Assembly: GCF_013314535.1 (NCBI RefSeq)
Contig: NZ_JABUAE010000019.1
Location: forward strand, 24,176 to 88,175
DNA: 64,000 bases
Direction: 5' to 3'
Source of the DNA: Bacillus sp. Xin1
Lineage (GTDB): Bacteria > Bacillota > Bacilli > Bacillales > Bacillaceae_G
Within the stretch, counting starts at the first letter, position 1; each line of letters opens with the position of its first letter. Below are positions 56,110-63,771 of this stretch, in pieces. Both the position numbers and the translations under genes were made by a program. Below the pieces are notes generated by a model. That model did not search any database, had not been told where the DNA came from, and worked only from the letters and a program-made list of their open reading frames with translations.

Positions 56110-57253
56110 CTCCTTTCAATGAATCAGCTTCTTGATAGTTCTTTGTAACGAATCGTTTATTTGCCCATTCCTCTTTAAGTGGTTCTCTACCAAGAATAAT
56201 TAATATATCGTTAATGGATAAACCGCCAATGGCAAAGAGTTTGTCCATAGCTGTTGCCATTTTAGTAATATCTACAACTTTTATTTTTGTTGTATCAATT
56301 TTTAAATACGTTCGATCCATATATTCTTTCTTTGTATACATCTTTCGATTAAATTCATCTTGAATCAATTCAGCAATCGGATTAATACAGAAAGCCAGGA
56401 ATGAATCCATTTGCTTTTCAATGTCAGCCACATCGCCTTTTAAAATACCAATTGGCACATGAAAGGCTGTTGCTACATAACTAAATATGTCATTAACTAA
56501 GTCGCTGATATCACGGCTTGTACTATTGTTTGCAACACCGTTTTTACTGTCACTCATATCTTCAATGACATAACCATCTTGCAATTGGAAAGCAGAACCA
56601 ACTTTATCAGCGTTAAACCAGTTCAGTAATTGACTTTCAAACATCTCATTAATCGCTTCTTGCGTTTCTGTATCTTGCGCCCTTAAAAAGTCACCTTTGA
56701 TTAATAAACGTTTGTTATTCTTTCTTTTGTAATAATCAATTGAAGATGAAATTAATTTACCGAAGCTGGCATACATTCCATCTATAACGTGCATAATATT
56801 GCGGTCATTTAATTTGAAATGGAACACTTCTGATTCATTAAAAGCTTTTTCAAAAGTGAAATCACCAATTGTAATATTTCTATAAATGTTTTCTTTTAAT
56901 GCGAATTCATTAACATCAAAAGAATCAGCAATATACAATTGTTTATTTTGCATAATAACTACGCATTCGTTATTCATAATTAAATGATTGACCAGGCTAT
57001 GCATAAATTCTGATGCATTTTGATTTTGGTTCGGTTGTACATTTAGTAAATAATGATTTTCCCCACGCTTCTCTTTACCTTTTTCAAACGTTTGAAATTC
57101 ACACCTGGTCAGAGCATTTGCGATTATATCAATGCAACTCTCCACGGCTAATCGTTTGTAATAGTAATCAATCCCTAAATCATAGCAACATGAATCTAAA
57201 GTAAGAGTACTGTTACTTCCAAAAAAACCGCGTACCCAGTCTACTAAACCCAT
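56087..57253 (-). CDS. Portal protein (HK97 family)
   Basis: 388 residues from the ATG at 57253 (AAAGGAGGTGAGA upstream); the frame is open to 57301 but overlaps the terminase. Residues such as SCIDIIANALTRCEFQTFEK, LLNVQPNQNQNASEFMHSLV, FHVPIGILKGDVADIEKQMD and MYTKKEYMDRTYLKIDTTKI are typical of HK97-type portals. Forms the dodecameric DNA channel. Confidence 0.92.
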   Translation of the reverse strand: MGLVDWVRGFFGSNSTLTLDSCCYDLGIDYYYKRLAVESCIDIIANALTRCEFQTFEKGKEKRGENHYLLNVQPNQNQNASEFMHSLVNHLIMNNECVVIMQNKQLYIADSFDVNEFALKENIYRNITIGDFTFEKAFNESEVFHFKLNDRNIMHVIDGMYASFGKLISSSIDYYKRKNNKRLLIKGDFLRAQDTETQEAINEMFESQLLNWFNADKVGSAFQLQDGYVIEDMSDSKNGVANNSTSRDISDLVNDIFSYVATAFHVPIGILKGDVADIEKQMDSFLAFCINPIAELIQDEFNRKMYTKKEYMDRTYLKIDTTKIKVVDITKMATAMDKLFAIGGLSINDILIILGREPLKEEWANKRFVTKNYQEADSLKGGEGDETL

Positions 57254-57266
57254 ATTCTCACCTCCT

Positions 57267-58937
57267 TTACACATTAAATGATCTGAATATTTTTCTAACA
57301 TTATCCTTTGTTAAAGCGTTAGATTCTTTCAATTCACTATCTAAATTAAGAGCATGTAAAAAAGCGTGAAAACCATCGGTCTTCCGCTTCTCTGGATCAA
57401 TTTTCGCATATTCAATATTTCCATTGTTTTTATTGTCCTTGAATGAATTCCACACGTACCAACGCATCAATAAATCATCACCAAATACTAATTTTTCATT
57501 GATAAATAAATCATCCACGAGTGGCGACAACTTAGAATGTGTAATATGTCCTCTTCGAACAATTTCAACATCAAATCCTGCTTCCTCAAGTACTGGTCCC
57601 AACACACTTGCACGGTGTGAGTCCATACAAATCTTTTTGATTCTATATTTCTTTGCCATTTCTAAAAACCAGTTTTTTACCCGGTGTGGATTAATAGATT
57701 TTTCTGTTCGGATAATCGTACACAATCCTTTTGCTTCTGCTTCTCGGATAACATCCATATTGATATCTTGGATATCCAATGCAATCTGATTAATAAAAGA
57801 ATGGTGTAACCAATATCGCTTATTATCTTTTTTGAATAATAGCCCCATTCCACAGAAGTCTCGTACTTGTGCAAAGTCCACAGCACCAATACATTCAGCT
57901 CCAGTTAAATCTGGTATAGGTTGATTTGTTTTCTCTAATTCTTTCCAGGTACAAACTGTTTCTAAAATATTTGAAATCGGGATATTCATACGCTTTGTCA
58001 TAAATTCGACTCGTAACTTTGAGTTACGTTGCATTTTTTGATATTCCCGTTTCATTTTTATCTTCAGTTCATCATTGTATAGCAAAGAAGGATTTGCTTT
58101 CTCCCAGTTTGCTGGATCATCGACTTCATCTTCACTATCTAACTTACAAATGAACGGCAAAAAGTGAATATCCTCAATTTCACCAGATAAAATCAATTTT
58201 GCAGTTTCTTTTAAATCATCAAGCGGGCCACCTCTTACATGTCCATCTGTTGTGGTGTAGATGATGCGTGAGCCTCTTACTTTACCTTGACCACTTGTAT
58301 AAACGTTGATATTATCGTAATCTTCGTATTCATGTGCTTCATCGAAAATCACACAGCCAGTACGTTTACCATCTTTTGTACGAGAATTAGAAGTGTTATA
58401 TTTCAAAACAGATTTTGTTTTCTTATGTTGAATTTCAACCATTGTCCATTTGAAGTTCTTTTTGAATTTCTCTGTAAAAGCTGATGTTTCAAGTACATTA
58501 TATACATCGGTAAATGTTCTTTTGGCTTGTTCTTCACTCGTTGCAACTACATCAATATCATAGTTATCTATTCCGTGGTGACTAGTCATCATATAAAAAG
58601 AATCATATGCCGTATAACCTGTTTTCCCGCCACCACGCCCCATTAATATTAATACTTCATCAAATACAATACGGTCGTCTTTTTTAAATCGCACACCATA
58701 CATCAATGCATTTAAAAACTTTTGCCAGGGAAACAATTCAAACGGAAAATATTTAGCAGGAATATTAACGGATTCTTCTGCTGTTTTTGCGTTGAAGTAG
58801 ATGTCGTCCCGATCTAGTATTTTCCGAATATATTTCATTAATAATTTTTGCTCTTTGCACGCTCTGATTTGTCCGCTTTCCACCATGTTCATATATTCAT
58901 CGATATACGGATGATATTTGTATGTGGTACTAGACAT
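57267..58937 (-). CDS. Terminase large subunit
   Basis: 556 residues. N-terminal ATPase with Walker A-like MGRGGGKTG (about 98-106) and Walker B CVIFDEAHEYED (about 195); C-terminal nuclease with AVDFAQVRDFCGMG, MDSHRASVLGPVLEEAGF and KRKTDGFHAFLHAL. DNA-packaging motor. Overlaps the small subunit gene by 8 nt. Confidence 0.95.
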   Translation of the reverse strand: MSSTTYKYHPYIDEYMNMVESGQIRACKEQKLLMKYIRKILDRDDIYFNAKTAEESVNIPAKYFPFELFPWQKFLNALMYGVRFKKDDRIVFDEVLILMGRGGGKTGYTAYDSFYMMTSHHGIDNYDIDVVATSEEQAKRTFTDVYNVLETSAFTEKFKKNFKWTMVEIQHKKTKSVLKYNTSNSRTKDGKRTGCVIFDEAHEYEDYDNINVYTSGQGKVRGSRIIYTTTDGHVRGGPLDDLKETAKLILSGEIEDIHFLPFICKLDSEDEVDDPANWEKANPSLLYNDELKIKMKREYQKMQRNSKLRVEFMTKRMNIPISNILETVCTWKELEKTNQPIPDLTGAECIGAVDFAQVRDFCGMGLLFKKDNKRYWLHHSFINQIALDIQDINMDVIREAEAKGLCTIIRTEKSINPHRVKNWFLEMAKKYRIKKICMDSHRASVLGPVLEEAGFDVEIVRRGHITHSKLSPLVDDLFINEKLVFGDDLLMRWYVWNSFKDNKNNGNIEYAKIDPEKRKTDGFHAFLHALNLDSELKESNALTKDNVRKIFRSFNV

Positions 58938-59277
58938 CGTCTTCGTCTTCCACAGTTTGTGGAGGCTCTAATTTTTCCACAAGATTGAATAACTTATCAT
59001 ACGCTGACGTATATCGATTCATTGTAGTGTTATAGGACTTTTGGGCGGGGTTTTCAATGAGCATTTCTTGCGAACCGTTTTTAAACATATAAGTCGGCCC
59101 TTTTTCTTTTATCGTATCTTCTAAGATTTCTAACTGTATTGTCATAAAAGCAACACGTTCTATTAATTCTTTTGCTACTTCTTTTTTATTTGAAGGCAAA
59201 TTAACGAATATAGAATTCAAACGATCTATTTCTTCTTGAATTAATTCATCTTGTTTCTCCTTGCTAACCTTGGCCAT
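58930..59277 (-). CDS. Terminase small subunit (P27-like)
   Basis: 115 residues from the ATG at 59277; AGGGG lies 4-8 nt upstream and the GTG at 59283 is part of it. Helical start MAKVSKEKQDELIQEEIDRL, then NLPSNKKEVAKELIERVAFM, SYNTTMNRYTSAYDKLFNLV and an acidic tail EDEDDV. Binds the packaging start site. Confidence 0.85.
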   Translation of the reverse strand: MAKVSKEKQDELIQEEIDRLNSIFVNLPSNKKEVAKELIERVAFMTIQLEILEDTIKEKGPTYMFKNGSQEMLIENPAQKSYNTTMNRYTSAYDKLFNLVEKLEPPQTVEDEDDV

Positions 59278-59391
59278 TTTCACCCCTCCCCCCTATCGTG
59301 CGCGAAATAGCAAAAAATATTTTTTCCAATCTCCCCTCCCCGTTGAATGGTTCCCCAGAAAAAAGCCAAATTTTTTGACCCGGGGGGGTGT
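59278..59391. other. Candidate cos/pac region
   Basis: 114 nt between the terminase small subunit and the next gene. It has unusual composition for this genome: C-runs CCCCTCCCCCC, GTGCGCGAA, CCCCTCCCCG and CCCGGGGGGG. Together with the HNH gene two genes away, this is the expected place for the cos site of a cohesive-end siphophage. The cut itself cannot be read. Confidence 0.45.
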
Positions 59392-59706
59392 TTAGGAAAC
59401 TAATTCGAAATATGTTTCAATAAAATCCAAAATAAAAAAGACTTCTTCACTAGAAATCTTTAGAATGTCTGTTGTAAATTTTAATTTTTCTTTATCTTGC
59501 AATCTTTCTCTTACATCAATAAATTTAAGTCGTTTGCACTTCCTTGGATTAACACAGTCTCTTATCTGACAGTAACGCCAGTAAGAATACTTTCTAAACT
59601 GATTGAGCATGTCGCGTTCATATGAAGTACGTTCATCCTTATCAGTATCAGCATATTGAATCATTAAGTCAGTATCGAATGTCCAACTACCATCCACAAT
59701 TATCAT
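59392..59706 (-). CDS. Phage protein of unknown function
   Basis: 104 residues, starting MIIVDGSWTFDTDLMIQYAD, rich in Arg, Lys and aromatic residues (YSYWRYCQIRDCVNPRKCKR). Three closely spaced cysteines may bind metal. Located between the HNH block and the cos-like region. Family not recognised. Confidence 0.65.
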   Translation of the reverse strand: MIIVDGSWTFDTDLMIQYADTDKDERTSYERDMLNQFRKYSYWRYCQIRDCVNPRKCKRLKFIDVRERLQDKEKLKFTTDILKISSEEVFFILDFIETYFELVS

Positions 59707-59708
59707 AA

Positions 59709-59981
59709 CTATTGCCTTTCATAAACAATTTGAATTCCAACCCTTCGGTACATATTACACAAATCACTACTATAAAATTTATTCTTCCAATAGTTACCGC
59801 AAAAGATAATTAACGAATTACGCCAAGGTATTCCATCCCAAGCTGATTCTTTGTTACTAATATACCTAACGTGTTGCTTTTTATCTTTTTGGTATCTATC
59901 TTTTAGAATCTTCCAATATTCTTTAGCTTGTGCTACATTAGCAGCCACAACGATAATAGTCATTACCGCTGACTTATCCAT
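59709..59981 (-). CDS. Phage protein of unknown function
   Basis: 90 residues from the ATG at 59981 (GAGGAG 10 nt upstream, 1 nt after the HNH stop); the frame extends to 59999. Sequence MDKSAVMTIIVVAANVAQAK, EYWKILKDRYQKDKKQHV and SLIIFCGNYWKNKFY. The alternation of hydrophobic strand and helix suggests a small alpha/beta fold. Not recognised. Confidence 0.6.
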   Translation of the reverse strand: MDKSAVMTIIVVAANVAQAKEYWKILKDRYQKDKKQHVRYISNKESAWDGIPWRNSLIIFCGNYWKNKFYSSDLCNMYRRVGIQIVYERQ

Positions 59982-59982
59982 A

Positions 59983-60300
59983 TTACCATCGCTCCTCATT
60001 CATGAACTTAGGTTTCTTCTTTTCAATCTTATCTAACCGATCATGTACTTCATTATGACAACGAATGCATAAGCATTGTAGGTTATCTAAGTCTAATGAT
60101 AATTCTGGATGCGTCTTTACTTCCTTCAGATGATGTACATTCTCAGCAGGTTTGTATTTACCTTTTGACTTACACATCTGACATTCATAGTTATCGCGCT
60201 TTAAAGCTTTTAATCTAAGCTCTCTCCACTCTTTAGACTTATAGAACTTCATGAGCTTATCTTCTCTTATGAGTTGAATAAGATGTTCTTTATCCATCAT
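59983..60300 (-). CDS. HNH endonuclease
   Basis: 105 residues. HNH/zinc fold: KRDNYECQMCKSKGKYKPAE, NVHHLKEVKTHPELSLDLDN and LQCLCIRCHNEVHDRLDKIE, with CxxC pairs and the catalytic His in VHHL. In many cos siphophages such proteins lie next to the terminase and are needed for DNA packaging and cos cleavage. Stop and start codons overlap its neighbours. Confidence 0.92.
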   Translation of the reverse strand: MMDKEHLIQLIREDKLMKFYKSKEWRELRLKALKRDNYECQMCKSKGKYKPAENVHHLKEVKTHPELSLDLDNLQCLCIRCHNEVHDRLDKIEKKKPKFMNEERW

Positions 60301-60611
60301 TATTTCTCACCAACTTGTTTGTACTTAGATATTTTAAAAATGTCTACAGAAACCCCAAGGCAATTCGGACAAACCTTTACTTCGCAATAATCTTTTTTAT
60401 GGACTTTTAACTTTCGTTCATTTTTACAAAGTAAACATTTATAAATTACATGTCCATCCGTCTTCATATCATTCCTTGTATTCCATTTCCAAATCACTTC
60501 AAGCTGTTCTTTTTCCTTCTTAAAACTCTTATCAATATACCTCTCAATCAACACAATTAATGCCAATCCAAATATAGTCCCCGCAAGAAACCACACAATA
60601 AGGAAATCCAT
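60300..60611 (-). CDS. Membrane-anchored zinc-ribbon phage protein
   Basis: 103 residues from the ATG at 60611 (GGGGTGAGAG upstream). One N-terminal membrane segment (FLIVWFLAGTIFGLALIVLI) and a cytoplasmic part with two CxxC pairs (CLLCKNERKL and CPNCLG) that would bind zinc. Function unknown. It overlaps the HNH gene by one base. Confidence 0.65.
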   Translation of the reverse strand: MDFLIVWFLAGTIFGLALIVLIERYIDKSFKKEKEQLEVIWKWNTRNDMKTDGHVIYKCLLCKNERKLKVHKKDYCEVKVCPNCLGVSVDIFKISKYKQVGEK

Positions 60612-60625
60612 CCTCTCACCCCTTG

Positions 60626-60730
60626 TCAATCTAATTCCTTTACTTCCTTTGCTTTGAGGTATTGAATCATGATTAGCAAACCAACTATCAATCCTGTTCC
60701 ACATCCAAGAAAGTAACTAAACCAATTCAT
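60626..60730 (-). CDS. 34-residue membrane peptide
   Basis: ATG at 60728-60730 with GGAGGAAG upstream; the product has one hydrophobic segment (NWFSYFLGCGTGLIVGLLIM) and a charged end KAKEVKELD. It fits between phage genes with tight spacing. Too short for family assignment. Confidence 0.55.
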   Translation of the reverse strand: MNWFSYFLGCGTGLIVGLLIMIQYLKAKEVKELD

Positions 60731-60734
60731 ACAA

Positions 60735-60812
60735 TCACTTCCTCCACAAAATAAAATAAGACGCTAAACTGATCACGGTAGCGCCTAGGATAATTGCTAT
60801 TGGTTTAATCAT
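60735..60812 (-). CDS. 25-residue hydrophobic peptide
   Basis: MIKPIAIILGATVISLASYF plus a short tail LWRK. Reads into the ribosome binding site of the following small peptide, as coupled phage genes often do. It lacks its own good ribosome binding site, so it depends on upstream translation; uncertain. Confidence 0.35.
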   Translation of the reverse strand: MIKPIAIILGATVISLASYFILWRK

Positions 60813-60815
60813 GAT

Positions 60816-61076
60816 CTAAAAAATACGGATGCTATCTTCACTAGCACTAATACGTTGTATGATATCTGAAGCTTTCACTTCACCGCATAATGCAATATCA
60901 ACCTTAGGAAATGATTTAATTGGTTCACTTTTACCCTTAAATCTATTCATAACTCTCTCTAACTTCTCCAATGATGCCATACATTCATTAGCAGCTTCCG
61001 TTACTTCCTTCATTTGTTTTAATGCTTCTTGTGTATCAACATCTACTTTAATAGCAAGTTTGTTCTTAGCCATCAT
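60816..61076 (-). CDS. Phage protein of unknown function, helical
   Basis: 86 residues starting MMAKNKLAIKVDVDTQEALK, with a helical central stretch MKEVTEAANECMASLEKLER and a C-terminus SASEDSIRIF. AAGGATGATG precedes the start. Similar small helical proteins lie upstream of siphophage packaging genes. Not recognised. Confidence 0.6.
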   Translation of the reverse strand: MMAKNKLAIKVDVDTQEALKQMKEVTEAANECMASLEKLERVMNRFKGKSEPIKSFPKVDIALCGEVKASDIIQRISASEDSIRIF

Positions 61077-61120
61077 TCATCATCCTTCCTATTCAAATGC
61101 CCATTTTGTTCAATATAAAA

Positions 61121-61146
61121 AGAGCATCCAACTCAATGGATGCTCT
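61121..61146 (-). terminator. Intrinsic terminator upstream of the packaging genes
   Basis: AGAGCATCCA (61121-61130) and TGGATGCTCT (61137-61146) form a 10-bp stem with TTTTTATA after it on the minus strand. Confidence 0.75.
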
Positions 61147-61238
61147 CAACGTGATAAAAAGGGTGAATATTGAGTGAATAGGCGATTGAGCTTGCCCTAT
61201 TACTACAATATATGCTTGTCCTTCTCAAAAGGTTCAAT

Positions 61239-61265
61239 AAAAAAAGAGCACTATAATGTGCTCTT
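61239..61265 (-). terminator. Intrinsic terminator
   Basis: AAGAGCAC and GTGCTCTT arms (61244-61265) followed on the minus strand by a run of T. Second of three terminators in 0.5 kb on the same strand, suggesting several short ancestral transcripts. Confidence 0.75.
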
Positions 61266-61392
61266 CCAATACAATCATGATAAATGAATACGTTGTGTCA
61301 ATATTAATATATGCCTGTCTTATTAAATTGTTACTAGTTTATCATGCAATTTCTATATAACAAAGAAAAAAGCACCATTATAGATACTTATG

Positions 61393-61575
61393 TTATTTAC
61401 GTTTTCTCTTTTGTGCTTCCATCATTAAACGATCTACCAATGAGATCTGTCCAGCTGTAATAGCTTATTCAATTCCGATTACTCCGTCTTCATCACGTTG
61501 CTATATTAGCTTTGCACCAAGTTCACCTTTAATTGATTGTAATTCTGATAACTTAATAAATGGTTCTTTACCCAT
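61393..61575 (-). pseudogene. Small phage protein gene with two nonsense codons
   Basis: 61 codons from ATG (AAGGAGAGAAT upstream) to TAA. Two in-frame stops: TAG at codon 25 and TAA at codon 37. The rest reads MGKEPFIKLSELQSIKGELG, QRDEDGVIGIE and AITAGQISLVDRLMMEAQKR. Both stops could come from glutamine codons by C-to-T changes. No family recognised. Confidence 0.65.
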
Positions 61576-61599
61576 CGCTATTCTCTCCTTCCAAAATAA

Positions 61600-61622
61600 A
61601 AAGCACCATCACTTGGTGCTAT
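61600..61622 (-). terminator. Intrinsic terminator
   Basis: AGCACCA (61602-61608) and TGGTGCT (61614-61620) with TTTTTATTTTGG following on the minus strand. Confidence 0.75.
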
Positions 61623-61711
61623 AAGTAACCCTTCAAAATTATCACCTGATATTATCAATCTATATTAAGTAAATGAGAGAAGAGCAAAAGCTCTCCTCTA
61701 TATTAACGGTA

Positions 61712-61918
61712 TCATTCAATCAGTACCACCTGCTGGTTACGGATTTTATACGCCGCTAATATGAGCCGTTTAATTATTTTATAAAGGAATTTTTGTGAGT
61801 AATGTTTTCCGCCACTACTCACAATACAAATATAACACGATAATTCCAAAACAACCGGCATATTTACTGCCAAAAAGCGGTCAAGACTCTGCCAACTTTT
61901 TATTTTTTTGCAGTTCAA
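61712..61918 (-). CDS. Hypothetical protein, doubtful
   Basis: 68 codons from TTG (no strong ribosome binding site), Lys- and Ile-rich with KFLYKIIKRLILAAYKI. The stretch contains promoter-like elements (TTGACC, TATATT), so it may instead be a non-coding promoter zone. Low confidence. The following 61.92-62.09 kb has no gene seen. Confidence 0.25.
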   Translation of the reverse strand: MNCKKIKSWQSLDRFLAVNMPVVLELSCYICIVSSGGKHYSQKFLYKIIKRLILAAYKIRNQQVVLIE

Positions 61919-62087
61919 ACTTTTTTATTTTGCCTGTAATTTCTACATTAATACCTATATAGTGATATATCTAATGTGTATATTTTACAACTTGTTTAAA
62001 GGAAAAGGTGAAGGTGGATAGATTAGGTCACTTAAGATGTTTTTGTAAATAGAATCATTTAAGTATTACTTATAAGATAGAGTAAAA

Positions 62088-62534
62088 TTACTGCCCATCA
62101 TTATTTTCTTCTGTTTTTTTATTACTATCATTGAACAAATTACCTGCTAAATTAAATAACTTATTTCCACCCTCACTATTTAAAATATCCATTAAAAATT
62201 TTGGATCTTGAAATTTTCTTAATAAAGTTTCTACCAATACAGATTTAGCGATAGTGAGCAATTCTGTCGAATCTATGTGTATATTGAAATAAGGAATATT
62301 AATTTGGAATGGGAAAGAGGCATTAGATTTAGGAACTAGTTCTTGCGTTTTATTTACTTTGCTCATTGTTTGTTTAGAAGCTTGATTTGGTGGGAGGTTA
62401 ATGTATTTATTGGTTTTTGCTAGCTGTTCTAAAATTTCTTTTTGAGATGAATTTTTTATTTTTAGTTCCTTAGTCTTTGTAATAGATGAACTCTGACATG
62501 AAGAGTTTTTTGGAAAATATGGGATAGACTTCAT
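62088..62534 (-). CDS. Unknown protein, 148 residues, next to sporulation genes
   Basis: From the ATG at 62534 (AAAGGAG upstream). The N-terminal half is polar, Ser/Lys/Asn-rich (YFPKNSSCQSSSITKTKELK), and the C-terminal half begins FPFQINIPYFNIHIDSTELL then KFQDPKFLMDILNSEGGNKL and ends acidic (NKKTEENNDGQ). No membrane segment and no recognised domain. Located beside YjcZ-like genes, so expression during sporulation is possible; this is only an inference from neighbours. Confidence 0.55.
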   Translation of the reverse strand: MKSIPYFPKNSSCQSSSITKTKELKIKNSSQKEILEQLAKTNKYINLPPNQASKQTMSKVNKTQELVPKSNASFPFQINIPYFNIHIDSTELLTIAKSVLVETLLRKFQDPKFLMDILNSEGGNKLFNLAGNLFNDSNKKTEENNDGQ

Positions 62535-62652
62535 TTTTTCTCCTTTCACAACAAACGTATGGCTTGTCTTAAACATATTATTAGTTGAGGATTGCTTCAC
62601 ATTTTGTGAAGCAATCCATTATTTAACTTTAAAGGTGTAAGACAGATTTCAC

Positions 62653-62781
62653 TTAACCACCACCAAATCCGCCCCAAAAACAGCTTGCTCCAATAATGAT
62701 AAGCAAAATGAATAATACGACTAGTAAAGCAAATCCTCCATAACCACCGCAGCCATATCCATATCCTTTTTGTTCAGTCAA
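62653..62781 (-). CDS. YjcZ-family sporulation small protein (copy 1)
   Basis: 42 residues from TTG with GGAGGGAG 5-6 nt upstream. Starts [20 protein letters not shown], then a hydrophobic segment [12 protein letters not shown] and [10 protein letters not shown]. Gly/Tyr-rich start plus a single membrane helix is typical of the YjcZ family. Differs from the other three copies by a longer Gly-rich tail. Confidence 0.8.
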   Translation of the reverse strand: MTEQKGYGYGCGGYGGFALLVVLFILLIIIGASCFWGGFGGG

Positions 62782-62821
62782 GAAATCTCCCTCCATTCTA
62801 TATAAAAATAAATTTCACAAA

Positions 62822-62932
62822 TTAATAAAAACAGCTTGCTCCGATAATAATAAGCAGAATAAACAACACGACTAGTAAAGCAAATCCTCCATAACCACCG
62901 CAGCCATATCCATATCCTTTTTGTTCAGTCAA
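62822..62932 (-). CDS. YjcZ-family sporulation small protein (copy 2)
   Basis: 36 residues from TTG with the copied GGAGGGAG site; the first 34 residues equal those of copy 1 and the end is ASCFY. One membrane helix. Silent differences distinguish it from copies 3 and 4. Confidence 0.8.
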   Translation of the reverse strand: MTEQKGYGYGCGGYGGFALLVVLFILLIIIGASCFY

Positions 62933-62972
62933 GAAGTCTCCCTCCATTCTATACAAAAATAAATTTCACAAA

Positions 62973-63083
62973 TTAATAAAAACAAGTTGCTCCGATAATA
63001 ATAAGCAGAATAAACAACACGACTAGTAAAGCAAATCCTCCATAACCACCGCAGCCATATCCATATCCTTTTTGTTCAGTCAA
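62973..63083 (-). CDS. YjcZ-family sporulation small protein (copy 3)
   Basis: 36 residues from TTG; identical to copy 2 except the end ATCFY (Ser to Thr). Same spacer and ribosome binding site. Confidence 0.8.
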   Translation of the reverse strand: MTEQKGYGYGCGGYGGFALLVVLFILLIIIGATCFY

Positions 63084-63123
63084 GAAATCTCCCTCCATTC
63101 TATACAAAAATAAATTTCACAAA

Positions 63124-63234
63124 TTAATAAAAACAAGTTGCTCCAATAATAATAAGCAGAATAAACAACACGACTAGTAAAGCAAATCCTCCATAACCAC
63201 CGCAGCCATATCCATATCCTTTTTGTTCAGTCAA
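63124..63234 (-). CDS. YjcZ-family sporulation small protein (copy 4)
   Basis: 36 residues from TTG; the same protein as copy 3 (end ATCFY), with a silent difference near the end. First of the four to be transcribed; the sequence above it up to 63.27 kb differs from the repeat spacer. Confidence 0.8.
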   Translation of the reverse strand: MTEQKGYGYGCGGYGGFALLVVLFILLIIIGATCFY

Positions 63235-63267
63235 GAAATCTCCCTCCATTCGACACAAAAATAAAAT

Positions 63268-63378
63268 TCATAAGACTACCAAAAGTTCTAACAATACAGC
63301 TAGTAATGAAAGCAAGCTAACATGAGAACTAATTTTGTCAGTACATTCAGCTTGTACTTGCTTGTCAATACACTGATA
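63268..63378 (-). other. Start-less protein-like frame upstream of the YjcZ cluster
   Basis: A 36-codon frame reads YQCIDKQVQAECTDKISSHV then SLLSLLAVLLELLVVL and stops. The amphipathic start and hydrophobic end look like a small membrane protein, but there is no start codon after the preceding stop. Could be a decayed gene or chance. Confidence 0.3.
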
Positions 63379-63718
63379 CTATATGTAGGGGTTAATAAAT
63401 GGTTCTGTGCTTTTATATTGACTTTTGTATTTTTGAGACAAGTATCATTATTCAATCCAAAAACTTAAATATTATAATTATTAAATTAATAAACTTTCCG
63501 TTTGAATTCAATCACCCAAAGCTTACTTAGACATTACATATGCTGTAGAGGAAAAAAAGTAGACCCTTTTCTTATTTTACATTTACTACGAGTTATGCAT
63601 ATCTTATATTTTGTGTAACTGATCCAATAGCTGAACCCTTTGGTATTCTTAACTTTATAAGGCTTTCTATTTTGAGTTACACAATACAATAATAATGGTT
63701 AATTATAAATAAAAAAGA
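63379..63718. other. AT-rich gap with a 10-bp inverted repeat
   Basis: No credible gene seen. TTGTGTAACT (63611-63620) and AGTTACACAA (63675-63684) are exact complements 54 nt apart. It probably holds the promoter of the YjcZ genes. Confidence 0.4.
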
Positions 63719-63745
63719 AAAAGACCGATTTCTATCGGCCTTTTA
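63719..63745 (-). terminator. Terminator downstream of spoVS
   Basis: AAAGACCGAT and ATCGGCCTTT arms (one mismatch, 4-nt loop), followed on the minus strand by TTTTTCTTTTTT. Confidence 0.8.
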
Positions 63746-63771
63746 AAATTCTCTTATACTAACGCTCTCTA

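Larger units (their letters stand above)
62653..63260 (-). repeat. 151-bp tandem repeat, four units, each holding a YjcZ-like gene
   Basis: Start codons lie at 62781, 62932, 63083 and 63234, exactly 151 bp apart. Each unit has a 111-bp gene (129 bp in copy 1), about 40 bp of spacer and a copied ribosome binding site; units are nearly identical including the spacer. Recent tandem duplication, probably with one promoter upstream. Confidence 0.95.

Noticed and set aside
61712-61918. Integrase or excisionase for the prophage
   Set aside because: The 68-codon frame has no recombinase motif (no R-H-R-Y or serine recombinase pattern) and weak coding signals.
62653-63260. Regular 151-bp repeats as a CRISPR array
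   Set aside because: Units are coding, nearly identical throughout and have no variable spacers; they are tandem gene copies.
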